Source: Parasediminibacterium sp046546515
GTDB taxonomy: Bacteria; Bacteroidota; Bacteroidia; Chitinophagales; Chitinophagaceae
Direction: 5' to 3'
Assembly: GCF_046546515.1 (NCBI RefSeq)
Contig: NZ_JBKHKJ010000024.1
Span: 1 to 64,000 of the forward strand
Length of the DNA: 64,000 nt
In this document: piece after piece, positions 26,431-35,242 of the stretch
How positions within the stretch are numbered: the first letter of the stretch is position 1
How the letters are laid out: every line of letters starts with the position of its first letter
The notes under the pieces: generated by a model
The model's input: the letters and a program-made list of their open reading frames with translations, nothing else
Database searches by the model: none
Told to the model about the DNA's origin: nothing
Translations under genes and position numbers: made by a program

Positions 26431-27294
26431 TTATACTGATTTTAAAACTTCTTTTATTTTTTTCAGCTTCTGCAAAAAAGCTATTTTGGGTTTCTTTTCA
26501 TTTTTTATTTTTTCGTCCCATTCTTGTTTTTCAACATCCGTTAAATATTGGTAAAAAAGTTCATCAACCGCCCTAGGCACACACATGTTGCACCCAGCCC
26601 AATGTATTAAGTAAGGCATCTTTTCCTGTTCCACCCAATATTTTTCAAACCCTGCATCCACATAATCGCCTGCCCAGGTTGATTCCATGTTAAATGGTGG
26701 CAGTGTAATATTAGTTATGGCTACTTTGCTCTTTAGCACCAATATATTGATACCTGCTTGGTCCTTGTAGTTATAATTATTGGTAAAAAGCGTTTCCCTA
26801 AAATTGTTTTCACAATAGTTAGTAAGCATATTTTCGTCAGGATACAATACCTTATCACATGCCCATTGCCCACTATTAAATACCAATTTATGCCAAGTGG
26901 TGGTTTGATTTTTGTATGCTACTATCGTTTCATCTGTTGTCGTATGGGCTGGGTTGTTCCAGTGTAAACAAGAAGTAATAAACCCTTTGTGTGTTTCCAA
27001 AACTTCTTCCGGATTTTTCTGGAAAATAATATCGCTATCAACAAATTGATAGTTTTTTACTGTAAAACATTGTATTTTCTTAAATGCTGGCCATAGTTTA
27101 TTTTTCTCTATCCAAGATGCAATTGGTTCCATATCCCACCAAATACAATTGTCTGGCAATTCAAAAAGCTGGTTGTCATACGGTATCACCCAAACAGGTA
27201 GTGTGCAGCCCACCGCCCTTAATGACCTTACCATCGCCAAGAACCGTAACTGGCTGTTGCTATTAGCAATTGTAATAATTTTATCTAATACCAT
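26431..27294 (-). CDS. Putative glycosyltransferase with DSD motif
   Basis: The protein has 287 residues. No family is certain, but FVDSDIIFQKNPEEVL (about 86-101) is a DXD-type metal motif in a GT-A-like context, preceded by LRAVGCTLPVWVIPYDNQLF. Later HWAGCNM contains a conserved-looking His. The layout (DSD near residue 90, a late His-Trp) resembles GT8/nucleotide-sugar transferase folds. It is tightly packed (8 bp) behind the next gene, which has a similar DSDIIF motif; the two may be distant paralogues. Confidence 0.66.
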   Translation of the reverse strand: MVLDKIITIANSNSQLRFLAMVRSLRAVGCTLPVWVIPYDNQLFELPDNCIWWDMEPIASWIEKNKLWPAFKKIQCFTVKNYQFVDSDIIFQKNPEEVLETHKGFITSCLHWNNPAHTTTDETIVAYKNQTTTWHKLVFNSGQWACDKVLYPDENMLTNYCENNFRETLFTNNYNYKDQAGINILVLKSKVAITNITLPPFNMESTWAGDYVDAGFEKYWVEQEKMPYLIHWAGCNMCVPRAVDELFYQYLTDVEKQEWDEKIKNEKKPKIAFLQKLKKIKEVLKSV

Positions 27295-27302
27295 ATAGAA
27301 AA

Positions 27303-28169
27303 CTAATTAAAATGCCAACGCCAGCCATATTGCCACATTTTGTGCCTTACGGGCGATGTGTAATGCCGCAAAGCAATGTGTGATGGCAAATAAGGGGTAT
27401 CGAAACTAAATTGGTCGCCAGTATCCAAAATAAACGTCCTAGCGTCGAGGCTTTTGGCATTTTGCTTTTGAAAGGCATATTCAAAAGCTAGCTGCTCTGT
27501 AAAATAGGCATTAAAATCACCGTTTAGGCTTTTAAGAAATATAATTAAGTCGTTATTGTCAAAATCAGTATTAAACAAAAAGAAGCCAGAATTTAAACGG
27601 GTAAAAGCATTTTCAGTGAACCATTTTGAATCATCATCAGATAGCGTGTCTGCCATAAACCAATTATCGGGTTTAATCAATGGCGATGTAATATATTTTT
27701 TGAACTTGGAATAAAATATTATATCAGAATCAGCATATATTGTTATCCCCTTTTTTGGATGGTTGATAATGGCATTTAATTTTTTTGCAAGAAAGTACTT
27801 GTTATTGCAATCATAAATTACATTGTCAATGGGTTCGCTATTGTCCCAATCCAATATTTCACAGAATGGGAATAGGGAAAGAAGCGTTTTTTTATCTTCT
27901 TCCGTATAGGTTTTGTCGGTATAAATAGTCCATTTTGTGGGCAACCCTACATAATAGAGAAATGAAAAAATGGATAGTATTTGATCGGGAATGGATACTT
28001 TTCCCGAAAAACTAAGCATATCTACTTCTATCGGTTTTAGGGAATTATTGGCTTTAATAAAAGACATTATTTGCTTAGTTCTTGATAAAAACAATGACCT
28101 TCTATACTTGGCAATATTTGTTGTTACAAGCCAAGTGATTTTATGTTGAAAGGGAAGCCTAAAAGCCAT
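27303..28169 (-). CDS. Putative glycosyltransferase with DSD motif, paralogue-like
   Basis: The protein has 288 residues. YADSDIIFYSKFKKYI (about 147-162) is again a DXD-like motif, within a GT-A-like domain starting TKWTIYTDKTYTEEDK. The 34-residue basic N-terminus before an internal Met at 28067 could be a real head or an over-extension; I kept the long form because RLPFQHKITWLV looks coding. The following gene shares the DSDIIF motif. Function is inferred mainly from position in the locus. Confidence 0.66.
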   Translation of the reverse strand: MAFRLPFQHKITWLVTTNIAKYRRSLFLSRTKQIMSFIKANNSLKPIEVDMLSFSGKVSIPDQILSIFSFLYYVGLPTKWTIYTDKTYTEEDKKTLLSLFPFCEILDWDNSEPIDNVIYDCNNKYFLAKKLNAIINHPKKGITIYADSDIIFYSKFKKYITSPLIKPDNWFMADTLSDDDSKWFTENAFTRLNSGFFLFNTDFDNNDLIIFLKSLNGDFNAYFTEQLAFEYAFQKQNAKSLDARTFILDTGDQFSFDTPYLPSHIALRHYTSPVRHKMWQYGWRWHFN

Positions 28170-28191
28170 GTGCTAAAAAATTGATTTTTTC

Positions 28192-28286
28192 GCCACAAAG
28201 GCACGAAGCCTCATAGTGGCACGAAGAAAAGAAAGAAAGATTACCACTCATGCGCAAGTTTGGTTAATTTGCCACAAAGGCAAAAA
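28192..28286. repeat. P1 repeat with boundary motif
   Basis: A left arm (GCCACAAAGGCACGAAGCC), purine tract, the boundary motif ATGCGCAAGTTTGGTTAATT, and the start of another arm (GCCACAAAGGC). It lies between two locus genes. Confidence 0.75.
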
Positions 28287-28293
28287 AAACTGG

Positions 28294-28788
28294 TTATATA
28301 ATAACCTCCTTTATTTTCCTGGCAGGATTGCCTACCCAAATCTCGTTCGACGGCACGTTTTTAGAAACTACACTTCCAGAGCCGATAATTGAATTATCGC
28401 CAATAGTAATTCCCGGCAATATACACGCATTCATCCCAATCCATACATTATTGCCTATTTTCACTGGCTTGCAGTGCTGCCCTATATCTTTTGGGTCGTT
28501 TACCCTGTTAGCCGAGTTGATGATATGATTGATGGATGAAATGCCACAATTGCTTGATATTAAACAATTATTGCCTATTTCCACACCATAAGCACTATAA
28601 ATAACAGTGTAAGCACTAATAGACGAATTGTGGCCAATGGAAAAGTTGTCAGGTACTAGTATAGTACAGGTAGGGTCAATAATTACATTGTTCCCACAAT
28701 ATTTAAAGAATGAACGGTAGTTATCCCATTTAATCTTTTGGATTATCTTCTCTATTTTGTTTACTACCAGATAGGAAATACTAAACAT
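28294..28788 (-). CDS. Serine-acetyltransferase-like O-acetyltransferase (left-handed beta-helix)
   Basis: The protein has 164 residues. Hexapeptide repeats span about 40-160 (NVIIDPTCTILVPDNFSIGHNSSISAYTVIYS, then VEIGNNCLISSNCGIS and VKIGNNVWIGMNACILPGI). The C-terminus NEIWVGNPARKIKEV is the classic end of WbbJ/NodL/CysE-like acetyltransferases. It acts on a sugar of the repeat unit using acetyl-CoA. Its start codon lies inside the end of the flippase gene (8-bp overlap), so it is translationally coupled to it. Confidence 0.9.
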   Translation of the reverse strand: MFSISYLVVNKIEKIIQKIKWDNYRSFFKYCGNNVIIDPTCTILVPDNFSIGHNSSISAYTVIYSAYGVEIGNNCLISSNCGISSINHIINSANRVNDPKDIGQHCKPVKIGNNVWIGMNACILPGITIGDNSIIGSGSVVSKNVPSNEIWVGNPARKIKEVII

Positions 28789-30046
28789 AAGCCCCTTTTT
28801 TAAAACCCACCATTGAAATGCTTAACTGTAATAGCAATACCCCAATGTTTACCAATAGCCCCATTTCTAAAACGCCCATTGTTGTAGAGATATTTAAAAA
28901 TGCGATTGACAATATTTCAATCAGCACAATGATTACTATATAGCTTATAGATGCCCACCAATATACCCATTTTAGCACGCTGCTCATTGTCCACAAGGTT
29001 ACGGACCAATACCCAATGGTAGAAGACAAAACCAATAAAAATATATAATCGTTATTGAGGTAGGTGAATTTTTTTCCTAGAATACTTTTCAAGAAAGACG
29101 GAAAAAAATAGGTAAATACCAAAATGCCCCCCCCTATACACAATGCCCCTATAAAAACAGTCAAATACTTTTTAAGCAAAGCAGTTTTGTCAGACTTGGC
29201 TATGAATGGCGCTATCACCAAAGAATTAAAAGAGTTGAAAAACAGGAAGAACTGGGAAAGCTTGCCTAGTGCTGCTATTTCTGCAATGCCCGTAGATTTT
29301 CCAAATAATGAAATCAATAATATTTGAATTTGCCCGTTCAGGGCATTGAAGATGATGCTAGGCAGCAAAGGCCTTATATACCTGAATATTTCTGCTATGT
29401 GTTCATGGGTACTATTTTCAATATCAATGGAAATGTATTGCTGGGCAATTCTTTTATACGTCATCCCATTTGATAAGTACGCAAGGGCATTTAAAGATAT
29501 GATGCATAAGGCACTAATAATGCCTATTTTGAACAGCAAAAAAGCGGCAACCAATTTCACACCTGCCATTATTAGCTGTGGCTGAAATAGTTCCGACAAC
29601 CTTTTGTGCATTACCAGCACCGAGTCGTAAACGCTACAGTTTGCTTGCCAAAAAACACCTAGCAATAAAGGCGTGAATATTTCCAACACTTGAACCAAAC
29701 CCCAATTTTGTTTTTTAGCAATAAAGGGTATGATGATACAAGAAAGCACAAGGCTTGCCCCAAAAAAGTAGCTCCTCAACTTTCTTGCAGCTGCAACATA
29801 ACTGCCAACAACTATTTTGTCGTTCCATTTAGTACCTACCAATGCTATAATGCTGCCCGTGAACCCCAAATCAGATACGCTAAGGATAAGTGTTTGGAAA
29901 CTAAATGCCACGCCAAATATTGCTTGCTCGCTAATGGGCAGCCACCTTAGCAAAAAGAACCCTGTAACAACATTGATGATTTGTAAAAGAAGCTGCCCTT
30001 TTAAAAAACTAAAGAAATATTTTAAACGATTTTTATGTTGTAGCAT
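28781..30046 (-). CDS. Wzx-type polysaccharide flippase
   Basis: This 421-residue oligosaccharide flippase-like membrane protein of the MOP superfamily has about twelve hydrophobic segments. The N-terminal helix pattern (LLLQIINVVTGFFLLRWLPISEQAIFGVAFSF) and the mid-protein loop between segments 6 and 7 are typical. It would move the lipid-linked repeat unit across the inner membrane. It overlaps the acetyltransferase gene by 8 bp. The call rests on hydropathy and context more than on sharp motifs. Confidence 0.86.
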   Translation of the reverse strand: MLQHKNRLKYFFSFLKGQLLLQIINVVTGFFLLRWLPISEQAIFGVAFSFQTLILSVSDLGFTGSIIALVGTKWNDKIVVGSYVAAARKLRSYFFGASLVLSCIIIPFIAKKQNWGLVQVLEIFTPLLLGVFWQANCSVYDSVLVMHKRLSELFQPQLIMAGVKLVAAFLLFKIGIISALCIISLNALAYLSNGMTYKRIAQQYISIDIENSTHEHIAEIFRYIRPLLPSIIFNALNGQIQILLISLFGKSTGIAEIAALGKLSQFFLFFNSFNSLVIAPFIAKSDKTALLKKYLTVFIGALCIGGGILVFTYFFPSFLKSILGKKFTYLNNDYIFLLVLSSTIGYWSVTLWTMSSVLKWVYWWASISYIVIIVLIEILSIAFLNISTTMGVLEMGLLVNIGVLLLQLSISMVGFKKGAYV

Positions 30047-30105
30047 TTAAGAAATTGGTATTCGAATCACCACATAAGTAAGAAAAAGAAAAAGTGATTG
30101 CTTTA

Positions 30106-30240
30106 GCCACAAAGGCACAAAAACACGAAGAAGCACAAAGAAAAAGAAGTTTATAAGGTATTGTATAACATGAGGCAGGTTCTTTTTCTTTTCTTTTTTT
30201 CTTTCCTTCGTGCCACTTTGAGCCTTCGTGCCTTTATGGC
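30106..30240. repeat. Full P1 palindromic repeat
   Basis: Complete copy: left arm GCCACAAAGGCACAAAAACAC, purine tract, about 30-bp unique centre, pyrimidine tract and right arm CACTTTGAGCCTTCGTGCC ... ATGGC. It separates the Wzc-type gene from the flippase gene. Confidence 0.82.
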
Positions 30241-30249
30241 GAAAAAAAA

Positions 30250-32592
30250 TTATTTGCGCCAGCTTAAAAACCTACTAAAAAAACCATTCACCCCTTTAGG
30301 CGCATCATTGGTGTATTGGTAGCTATACTTAGCGTATTTGTATAAATTGTAATCGTAATTACCGTTGTGCGATATATCGTTAATTACAACTGAAAGATTG
30401 TTAAAACTGCCATTGCTAACTAGCTTATCTATTTGCGGCAGCACCTTTTTAGAGGTAAATCGTTGCCTTACAATATATAGCCCGATGCCTGCATAACCTG
30501 CAATTGCTTTTGCATCGCTAATTATCCCAATTGGCGGGGTATCTATTATAATATAATCAAACTGCTTGTTTAGCTCGTCAAACAATGTTTTCAGTTTTTC
30601 CGACAGCAACAATTCAGATGGATTGGGGGGGATCAAGCCGCAAGGTATGATGTATAGGTTGGGTTGAATTTCGATAGGGTGGATTATCTCCTTTATATCC
30701 ACTTTTTCATTATTCAAATAATAAACGATGCCCTTTTCCTTCTCACTTATTTTCAAAATTTGTGATAGCTTTGGTTTCCTTAAATCCATTTCAACCAGCA
30801 ATACTTTTTTATTGGTCAAGGCCAGTGCCATGCCTAGGTTAATGGATACAAAAGACTTGCCCTCGTTTGGGGTAGTTGATGTAATCAATATCGATTTTGC
30901 ATTTTTTTGCTTTAGTTCAAACAAAACATTGCTTCTCAGCAAGCGGAAGTCTTCGTTTATGTTGTCCCTGTCTATCCCGTTCACGGCAAAATATTTGTTG
31001 TTTTGGGTCCTTGATATTTCACCAATTACAGGAACATCTAAAACAGATTCCACATCAAATTTGGTTAAAATGTTTGCATAAAGCGAATGGAACAAATAAA
31101 TAATTAAGGTTGGCAGCATAAAAGCAATTAATATGGAAGCAGACCAGATGGTGTTTTCGCTTGCCCCTAACCTGTTTTCTATGCTTGCAGTTTGTATAAT
31201 ATAGCTATTGCTTTCAGAGCCTGCCAAGGAAAGGCTTAGCTCCTCCTTTTTCTGCAATAAATACAAGTACAGCTTCTCTTTTATGGCTTGCAGTCTTTCA
31301 ATCGAAGCTAATTCCTTTTCTATTTCTGGCAGGCTGCTCAAGTTGTTTTGAATTGCCAAATATTCTTTCTCTGTTTGCTTTACGGATAGGTTGATAGATT
31401 TTTTTATGTTTTCAAGGTTTTCTTTAATCTTTATAATCAAAGAATTTAGCCTGCCCTCTACCAATTTCACGTTGCTGTTCTTCGGTTCTGCGTCCTTTAA
31501 AAGGTCTTCCCTTAGCAAGGCATTAGTATTGTACAATTTAATGATTTCAAGCAAGGTTGCATCTTCCACGCCTAAGGAAGAGGGTATCAGCGAGTATTTT
31601 TTTGAAGGGTTGTTTGTATAGTCTAATATTTGGTTGCAAATCATTTCTTTCAATTTCAGTTGCTCCAGTTTGTTTCTATCAACAACGGAGGCTTCCTCGT
31701 CTGACGTGCTTTGCCCTTTGATATTAAATATTTTATTATTTACCTTATACTCTTTTATCTCGGTTTCTATTTTGCCCAGATCATCTTTAATGTCGCTAAT
31801 CCTGTCATTCAAAAAGCTAATAGAATTTTCTAAATTCCTGTTTTTAAGGTTAAGGTTTTGCTTCTGGTACTCAGCAATAATAGCATTCAGCAGTAAGGTG
31901 TCGCGTTGCTCTATATTGTCCAAAAGCGAAACGCCTATCACGGACGCATTGTCGCTAATAGCTTTGGCAGACATGCCATATAAAATATTTTTAGCAACAA
32001 TTGGGGTAGGTACCCAACAAATGAGTAATTGCTTTTTTGAAAAGGCCTTGTCAATATTTAGTTTTATAGAAAATTTATCCGTATTAAATAAGCTATTGTT
32101 AGGGATATGGGTTTTCTTTTTGTTGTACTCAATATCCAGCCCCTCATTGCCATCATTAACCAATAGAAAAGTAAAAAAAACAGAAGAATCTTTAACCGAC
32201 TTGAATTTAATATTATTAAAAAGCAAATCTTGGTACACCTCTTTCTCGCCAAACAGTGTTTTTTGTTTTATAATAGTATTATAACCTATTTTATTAATTA
32301 CGGCTTCTATCAATTTAGTGGACTTGAGCATTTCTATCTCATTGTCTAAATTGGGCTTTGAAATACCGTTTAGTGAGCCTGCGGCATCGTCAGCCACATC
32401 CAATTTTGCACTATTTGTGTTATTGGGTTTTATTAATATCCTTGCCGATGCTTGAAAACTCACCGATCGATTGTCGATAAAAAGCTTCGTCAATAGTATC
32501 ATTAAGCATAACGACAAAACATAATAATACCACTTCATTAGATATTTCCTAAAGTCTAACTCGGGCTTATTCAATATTATGTCCTGTTTCAA
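30250..32592 (-). CDS. Wzc/GumC-type chain-length regulator with tyrosine autokinase domain
   Basis: The protein has 780 residues. An N-terminal Wzz domain is anchored by a helix at about 20-38, followed by a long coiled-coil-rich region (about 250-480) and a second membrane helix (about 488-508). The cytoplasmic BY-kinase (about 560-775) has Walker A TPNEGKS, Walker A' VLLVEMDLRKP and Walker B YIIIDTPPIG. Seven tyrosines cluster at residues 746-760, the autophosphorylation tail. It couples repeat-unit polymerisation to export with the Wza-type lipoprotein encoded directly upstream. Confidence 0.94.
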   Translation of the reverse strand: MKQDIILNKPELDFRKYLMKWYYYVLSLCLMILLTKLFIDNRSVSFQASARILIKPNNTNSAKLDVADDAAGSLNGISKPNLDNEIEMLKSTKLIEAVINKIGYNTIIKQKTLFGEKEVYQDLLFNNIKFKSVKDSSVFFTFLLVNDGNEGLDIEYNKKKTHIPNNSLFNTDKFSIKLNIDKAFSKKQLLICWVPTPIVAKNILYGMSAKAISDNASVIGVSLLDNIEQRDTLLLNAIIAEYQKQNLNLKNRNLENSISFLNDRISDIKDDLGKIETEIKEYKVNNKIFNIKGQSTSDEEASVVDRNKLEQLKLKEMICNQILDYTNNPSKKYSLIPSSLGVEDATLLEIIKLYNTNALLREDLLKDAEPKNSNVKLVEGRLNSLIIKIKENLENIKKSINLSVKQTEKEYLAIQNNLSSLPEIEKELASIERLQAIKEKLYLYLLQKKEELSLSLAGSESNSYIIQTASIENRLGASENTIWSASILIAFMLPTLIIYLFHSLYANILTKFDVESVLDVPVIGEISRTQNNKYFAVNGIDRDNINEDFRLLRSNVLFELKQKNAKSILITSTTPNEGKSFVSINLGMALALTNKKVLLVEMDLRKPKLSQILKISEKEKGIVYYLNNEKVDIKEIIHPIEIQPNLYIIPCGLIPPNPSELLLSEKLKTLFDELNKQFDYIIIDTPPIGIISDAKAIAGYAGIGLYIVRQRFTSKKVLPQIDKLVSNGSFNNLSVVINDISHNGNYDYNLYKYAKYSYQYTNDAPKGVNGFFSRFLSWRK

Positions 32593-32639
32593 TATTCTTT
32601 TAATTAAGTAAAGTTTTTAATACTACCCACTACTTTTTG

Positions 32640-32737
32640 GCCACAAAAGCACAAAGAAAGATAAGTTTAAGGGTATTGTATAATACGAAGCTGGTTGTTT
32701 TTCCTTTTTCCTTAGTGCCGCTTTGTGCCTTCGTGGC
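32640..32737. repeat. P1 palindromic repeat (partial)
   Basis: GGCCACAAAAGCACAAAG left arm and right arm GCTTTGTGCCTTCGTGGC around AT-rich DNA, between the export and chain-length genes. Confidence 0.75.
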
Positions 32738-32750
32738 AAATCAACCAAAA

Positions 32751-33527
32751 CTACCGTTTAAAAATATTCACCAATATAGCAACTGTTGAAATAGCGGCCA
32801 TCAGCAAAGAATAATCCCTGTAACGATTGTTTTGTACCACATCGTTTGCCAATAACTTTTCTTTTTTAAACTCCACATACACCACATCACCCTGTTTTAA
32901 ATTATAAAACGGCGATTCAAAAAAGTTTCTTTTGGTAATATCTACCCTGCCAAATTGCTTCGTGCTATCTTTATTTGTTCGTACAACTAATATATTGTCC
33001 CTCTTGGCAAAAATGGTCAAGTCGCCGCTTTGTGAAATGGCTTCTATCAAATTTATTTTGCCGTCACTTACCCTTATGGTTCCTGGCTTGCTTACTTCCC
33101 CTAAAACATGCACTTTAAAATTCTGCAGCCTTACTTGGGCAACCGGGTCTTTTACATACTCCTTTAATTTGTTTTCTATAGCGGCCTCTGCATTGGGGAT
33201 AGTTAACCCACTCAGTTTTATTTTATCCAGTTGAGGCAGTTTTACATAGCCATCCTCGTCTAAAACATAGCCCCCGGCATTGCCAATTTCCGTATTATCA
33301 AAAAGAAAATCTTTTGCATATAATTTATTTAAAGTACTAATTTTTATAGATAAGATATCTCCAGGTTCTATAATGTAGTTTTCCTCGATACTTTTTATGG
33401 CATTTTTATTGCTTGTACTGTCTTCAAAATACACCATTTTCTCACCTAAGTGCCTTTGATTTGTACAGGAAACAATAAGAAAGGATATAATAAAAAGACA
33501 ACTTAATTTCAATTTAACGATCATCAT
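32751..33527 (-). CDS. Wza-type outer-membrane polysaccharide export lipoprotein
   Basis: The protein has 258 residues. A lipoprotein signal ends in the lipobox LIVSC (Cys near residue 21). The polysaccharide export domain begins YIIEPGDILSIKISTLN (about 51) with KLPQLDKIKLSGLT, then an SLBB-type domain (FKVHVLGEVSKPGTIRV, about 147) and a C-terminal hydrophobic helix (LLMAAISTVAILVNIF) that in Wza-like proteins crosses the outer membrane. It is the first gene of the locus and lies next to the Wzc-type kinase, its usual partner. Confidence 0.93.
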   Translation of the reverse strand: MMIVKLKLSCLFIISFLIVSCTNQRHLGEKMVYFEDSTSNKNAIKSIEENYIIEPGDILSIKISTLNKLYAKDFLFDNTEIGNAGGYVLDEDGYVKLPQLDKIKLSGLTIPNAEAAIENKLKEYVKDPVAQVRLQNFKVHVLGEVSKPGTIRVSDGKINLIEAISQSGDLTIFAKRDNILVVRTNKDSTKQFGRVDITKRNFFESPFYNLKQGDVVYVEFKKEKLLANDVVQNNRYRDYSLLMAAISTVAILVNIFKR

Positions 33528-33556
33528 TTGTAGCTTGACAATTTGCGGGTAAAAAA

Positions 33557-33564
33557 CAAATTTA
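33557..33564 (-). promoter_or_regulatory. Candidate -7 element of the polysaccharide operon
   Basis: On the minus strand this reads TAAATTTG, fitting the Bacteroidota -7 consensus TAnnTTTG, 30 bp before the Wza-type start codon. I see no convincing TTTG -33 element at the right distance, so this is a tentative promoter. Confidence 0.35.
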
Positions 33565-33657
33565 CACTTGAGCAGGGTATGATGAAATAAAAAATCAATT
33601 TTTTGGATATTTCAGTAATTGCTGGAATTTTGCAGCAATTGCACAGCTTCGCCACCT

Positions 33658-33684
33658 CACTCACATATTTAATTTTTGTGAGTG
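33658..33684. repeat. CACTCACA / TGTGAGTG inverted repeat upstream of the polysaccharide operon
   Basis: Perfect 8-bp arms with an 11-bp AT-rich centre, followed by a T run. The heptamer GTGAGTG is the same one that forms the array at 19965-20080. It lies about 130 bp upstream of the Wza-type start. It could be an operator or a terminator-like hairpin; the rest of the 778-bp gap (33528-34305) is AT-rich with only the palindrome at 34162. Confidence 0.6.
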
Positions 33685-34161
33685 TTTTTTTTTGTAAATT
33701 TCACCTATTATTAAAATTTGACCTAAGTGAAAAATAAAATGGTTTGGTTTTAATGATTAAATTAGTAGGAATTTAATGTTTTAAAATTGTACATTCAAAA
33801 ATTTCTACTTTCATTTCTTTGATGGGAAGTAGGTATTAATATATATTGTTACAATAATAGTAAAAAAAATCAAATATTTTTATTTTTGTGCCATAACCCT
33901 CTAACCCATTGACAAACCTGCCAAAAACCTATTTTGCCGTTTAAAATTTGCATAGCTTCTAATTTAATAACATTCCCGCCAATAAAAATTGTTTTTCTGC
34001 TACTCAAAATATTTTAGGCGTAAGCCATAAATGAAATAATAATGCACTATCGGCTAACCTAAAACTTGAATCCGCACTAATAAAAAGATGAGTATAGAAA
34101 AAGTACAATAACCAAGAATTTTAATCCTGATAATCTAACTTGTACAAGATGCAACAAAATT

Positions 34162-34223
34162 AAACGAAGGTTAAACCTGAAAAATACCCAATATTGGGTA
34201 TTTTTCAGGTTTAACCTTCGTTT
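34162..34223. repeat. 62-bp perfect palindrome
   Basis: Both strands read identically over 62 bp: the left arm starts AAACGAAGGTTAAACCTGAA and meets its mirror image at the centre CAATATTG. It ends in TTCGTTTTCC, so the right arm with T run could also serve as a terminator, but no gene precedes it on the plus strand. It lies 82 bp upstream of the EamA gene start. Confidence 0.9.
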
Positions 34224-34305
34224 TCCTTATAGTAAGGCTGCATGGGGTTTTTGTTTTGCCCAACCTTACCTTTACACAAAATATCTGCTTTTGAAAGACA
34301 GCTTT

Positions 34306-35169
34306 ATGAATTGGGTGTTGTTTGTTGTGCTATCCTTGATATGGGGAAGCTCTTTTTTGCTGATGAAAATAGGCATGGAAAGTTTGGCGCCTTATGAGGT
34401 AGCTGCCCTGCGTATATTAAGCGCCGGGGTAGTGCTTATACCCTTTTGTCTTAAAGCATTTAATGAAATACCATCCAATAAAATAGCCATTGTGTTCCTG
34501 TCGGGGTTGATTGGGAATTTTTTCCCAGCTTTTTTGTTTTGCCTAGCAGAAACAAAACTAAACAGCTCCTTAACAGGCATGATCAATTCCCTTACGCCGC
34601 TTTGTACCGTGGTAATAGGTATTTTGTTTTTTAAAATGATGGCTGGGCTGCAAAAACTGATAGGCGTATTAATTGGCTTGGCAGGGTTGTTTTTTTTGGT
34701 ATCTCCAAACGGGCAATTGCATTTTGAGAATTTTAATTATATATCACTGGTATTGCTAGCTACGGTTATGTATGCCGTAACTGTAAATATGGTGAGCCGC
34801 CACATGGTTGGCATTGGCTCTATTAATATTGCTTCCGCAGCGTTTGTTATGCTAATCCCTGCTTGCCTAGCGGTGCTTTTGGCCACTGGTTATTTTTATA
34901 AGCCGCTTGGGCAAATGGCGTTTATTAAATCCACGGTAGCTTCCTGCACTTTAGGCATTGCAGGCACAGCCTTTGCAACGGTATTGTTTTACAGGCTCGT
35001 AAAACGTGCTGGGGCATTGTTTGGCTCCATGGTTACCTATGGCATCCCTTTTATAGCCGCTGGCTGGGGCATTTTTTATGGCGAAACCGTTACTTTGTTT
35101 CAAATAGGCTGCTTGGGCATTATTTTAAGCGGTGTTTATTTGGTGAATAAGAAACCTAAATCGATATAG
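34306..35169 (+). CDS. EamA/DMT-family transporter
   Basis: The protein has 287 residues with ten hydrophobic segments in two five-helix EamA repeats (about 1-135 and 145-285). WGSSFLLMKIGMESLAPYEVAALR at the N-terminus is the typical first repeat, and LFGSMVTYGIPFIAAGWGI the second. DMT transporters export metabolites or amino acids; the substrate is unknown. I chose ATG 34306 over an in-frame TTG at 34291; the difference is only five residues. No operon partner is visible. Confidence 0.9.
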   Translation: MNWVLFVVLSLIWGSSFLLMKIGMESLAPYEVAALRILSAGVVLIPFCLKAFNEIPSNKIAIVFLSGLIGNFFPAFLFCLAETKLNSSLTGMINSLTPLCTVVIGILFFKMMAGLQKLIGVLIGLAGLFFLVSPNGQLHFENFNYISLVLLATVMYAVTVNMVSRHMVGIGSINIASAAFVMLIPACLAVLLATGYFYKPLGQMAFIKSTVASCTLGIAGTAFATVLFYRLVKRAGALFGSMVTYGIPFIAAGWGIFYGETVTLFQIGCLGIILSGVYLVNKKPKSI

Positions 35170-35242
35170 TTGAGGAAACATTGGTTAAGGGGCAAGCTGA
35201 TGCAAAAACCCAACCCAATTATCAATTATCAACTATTAATTA

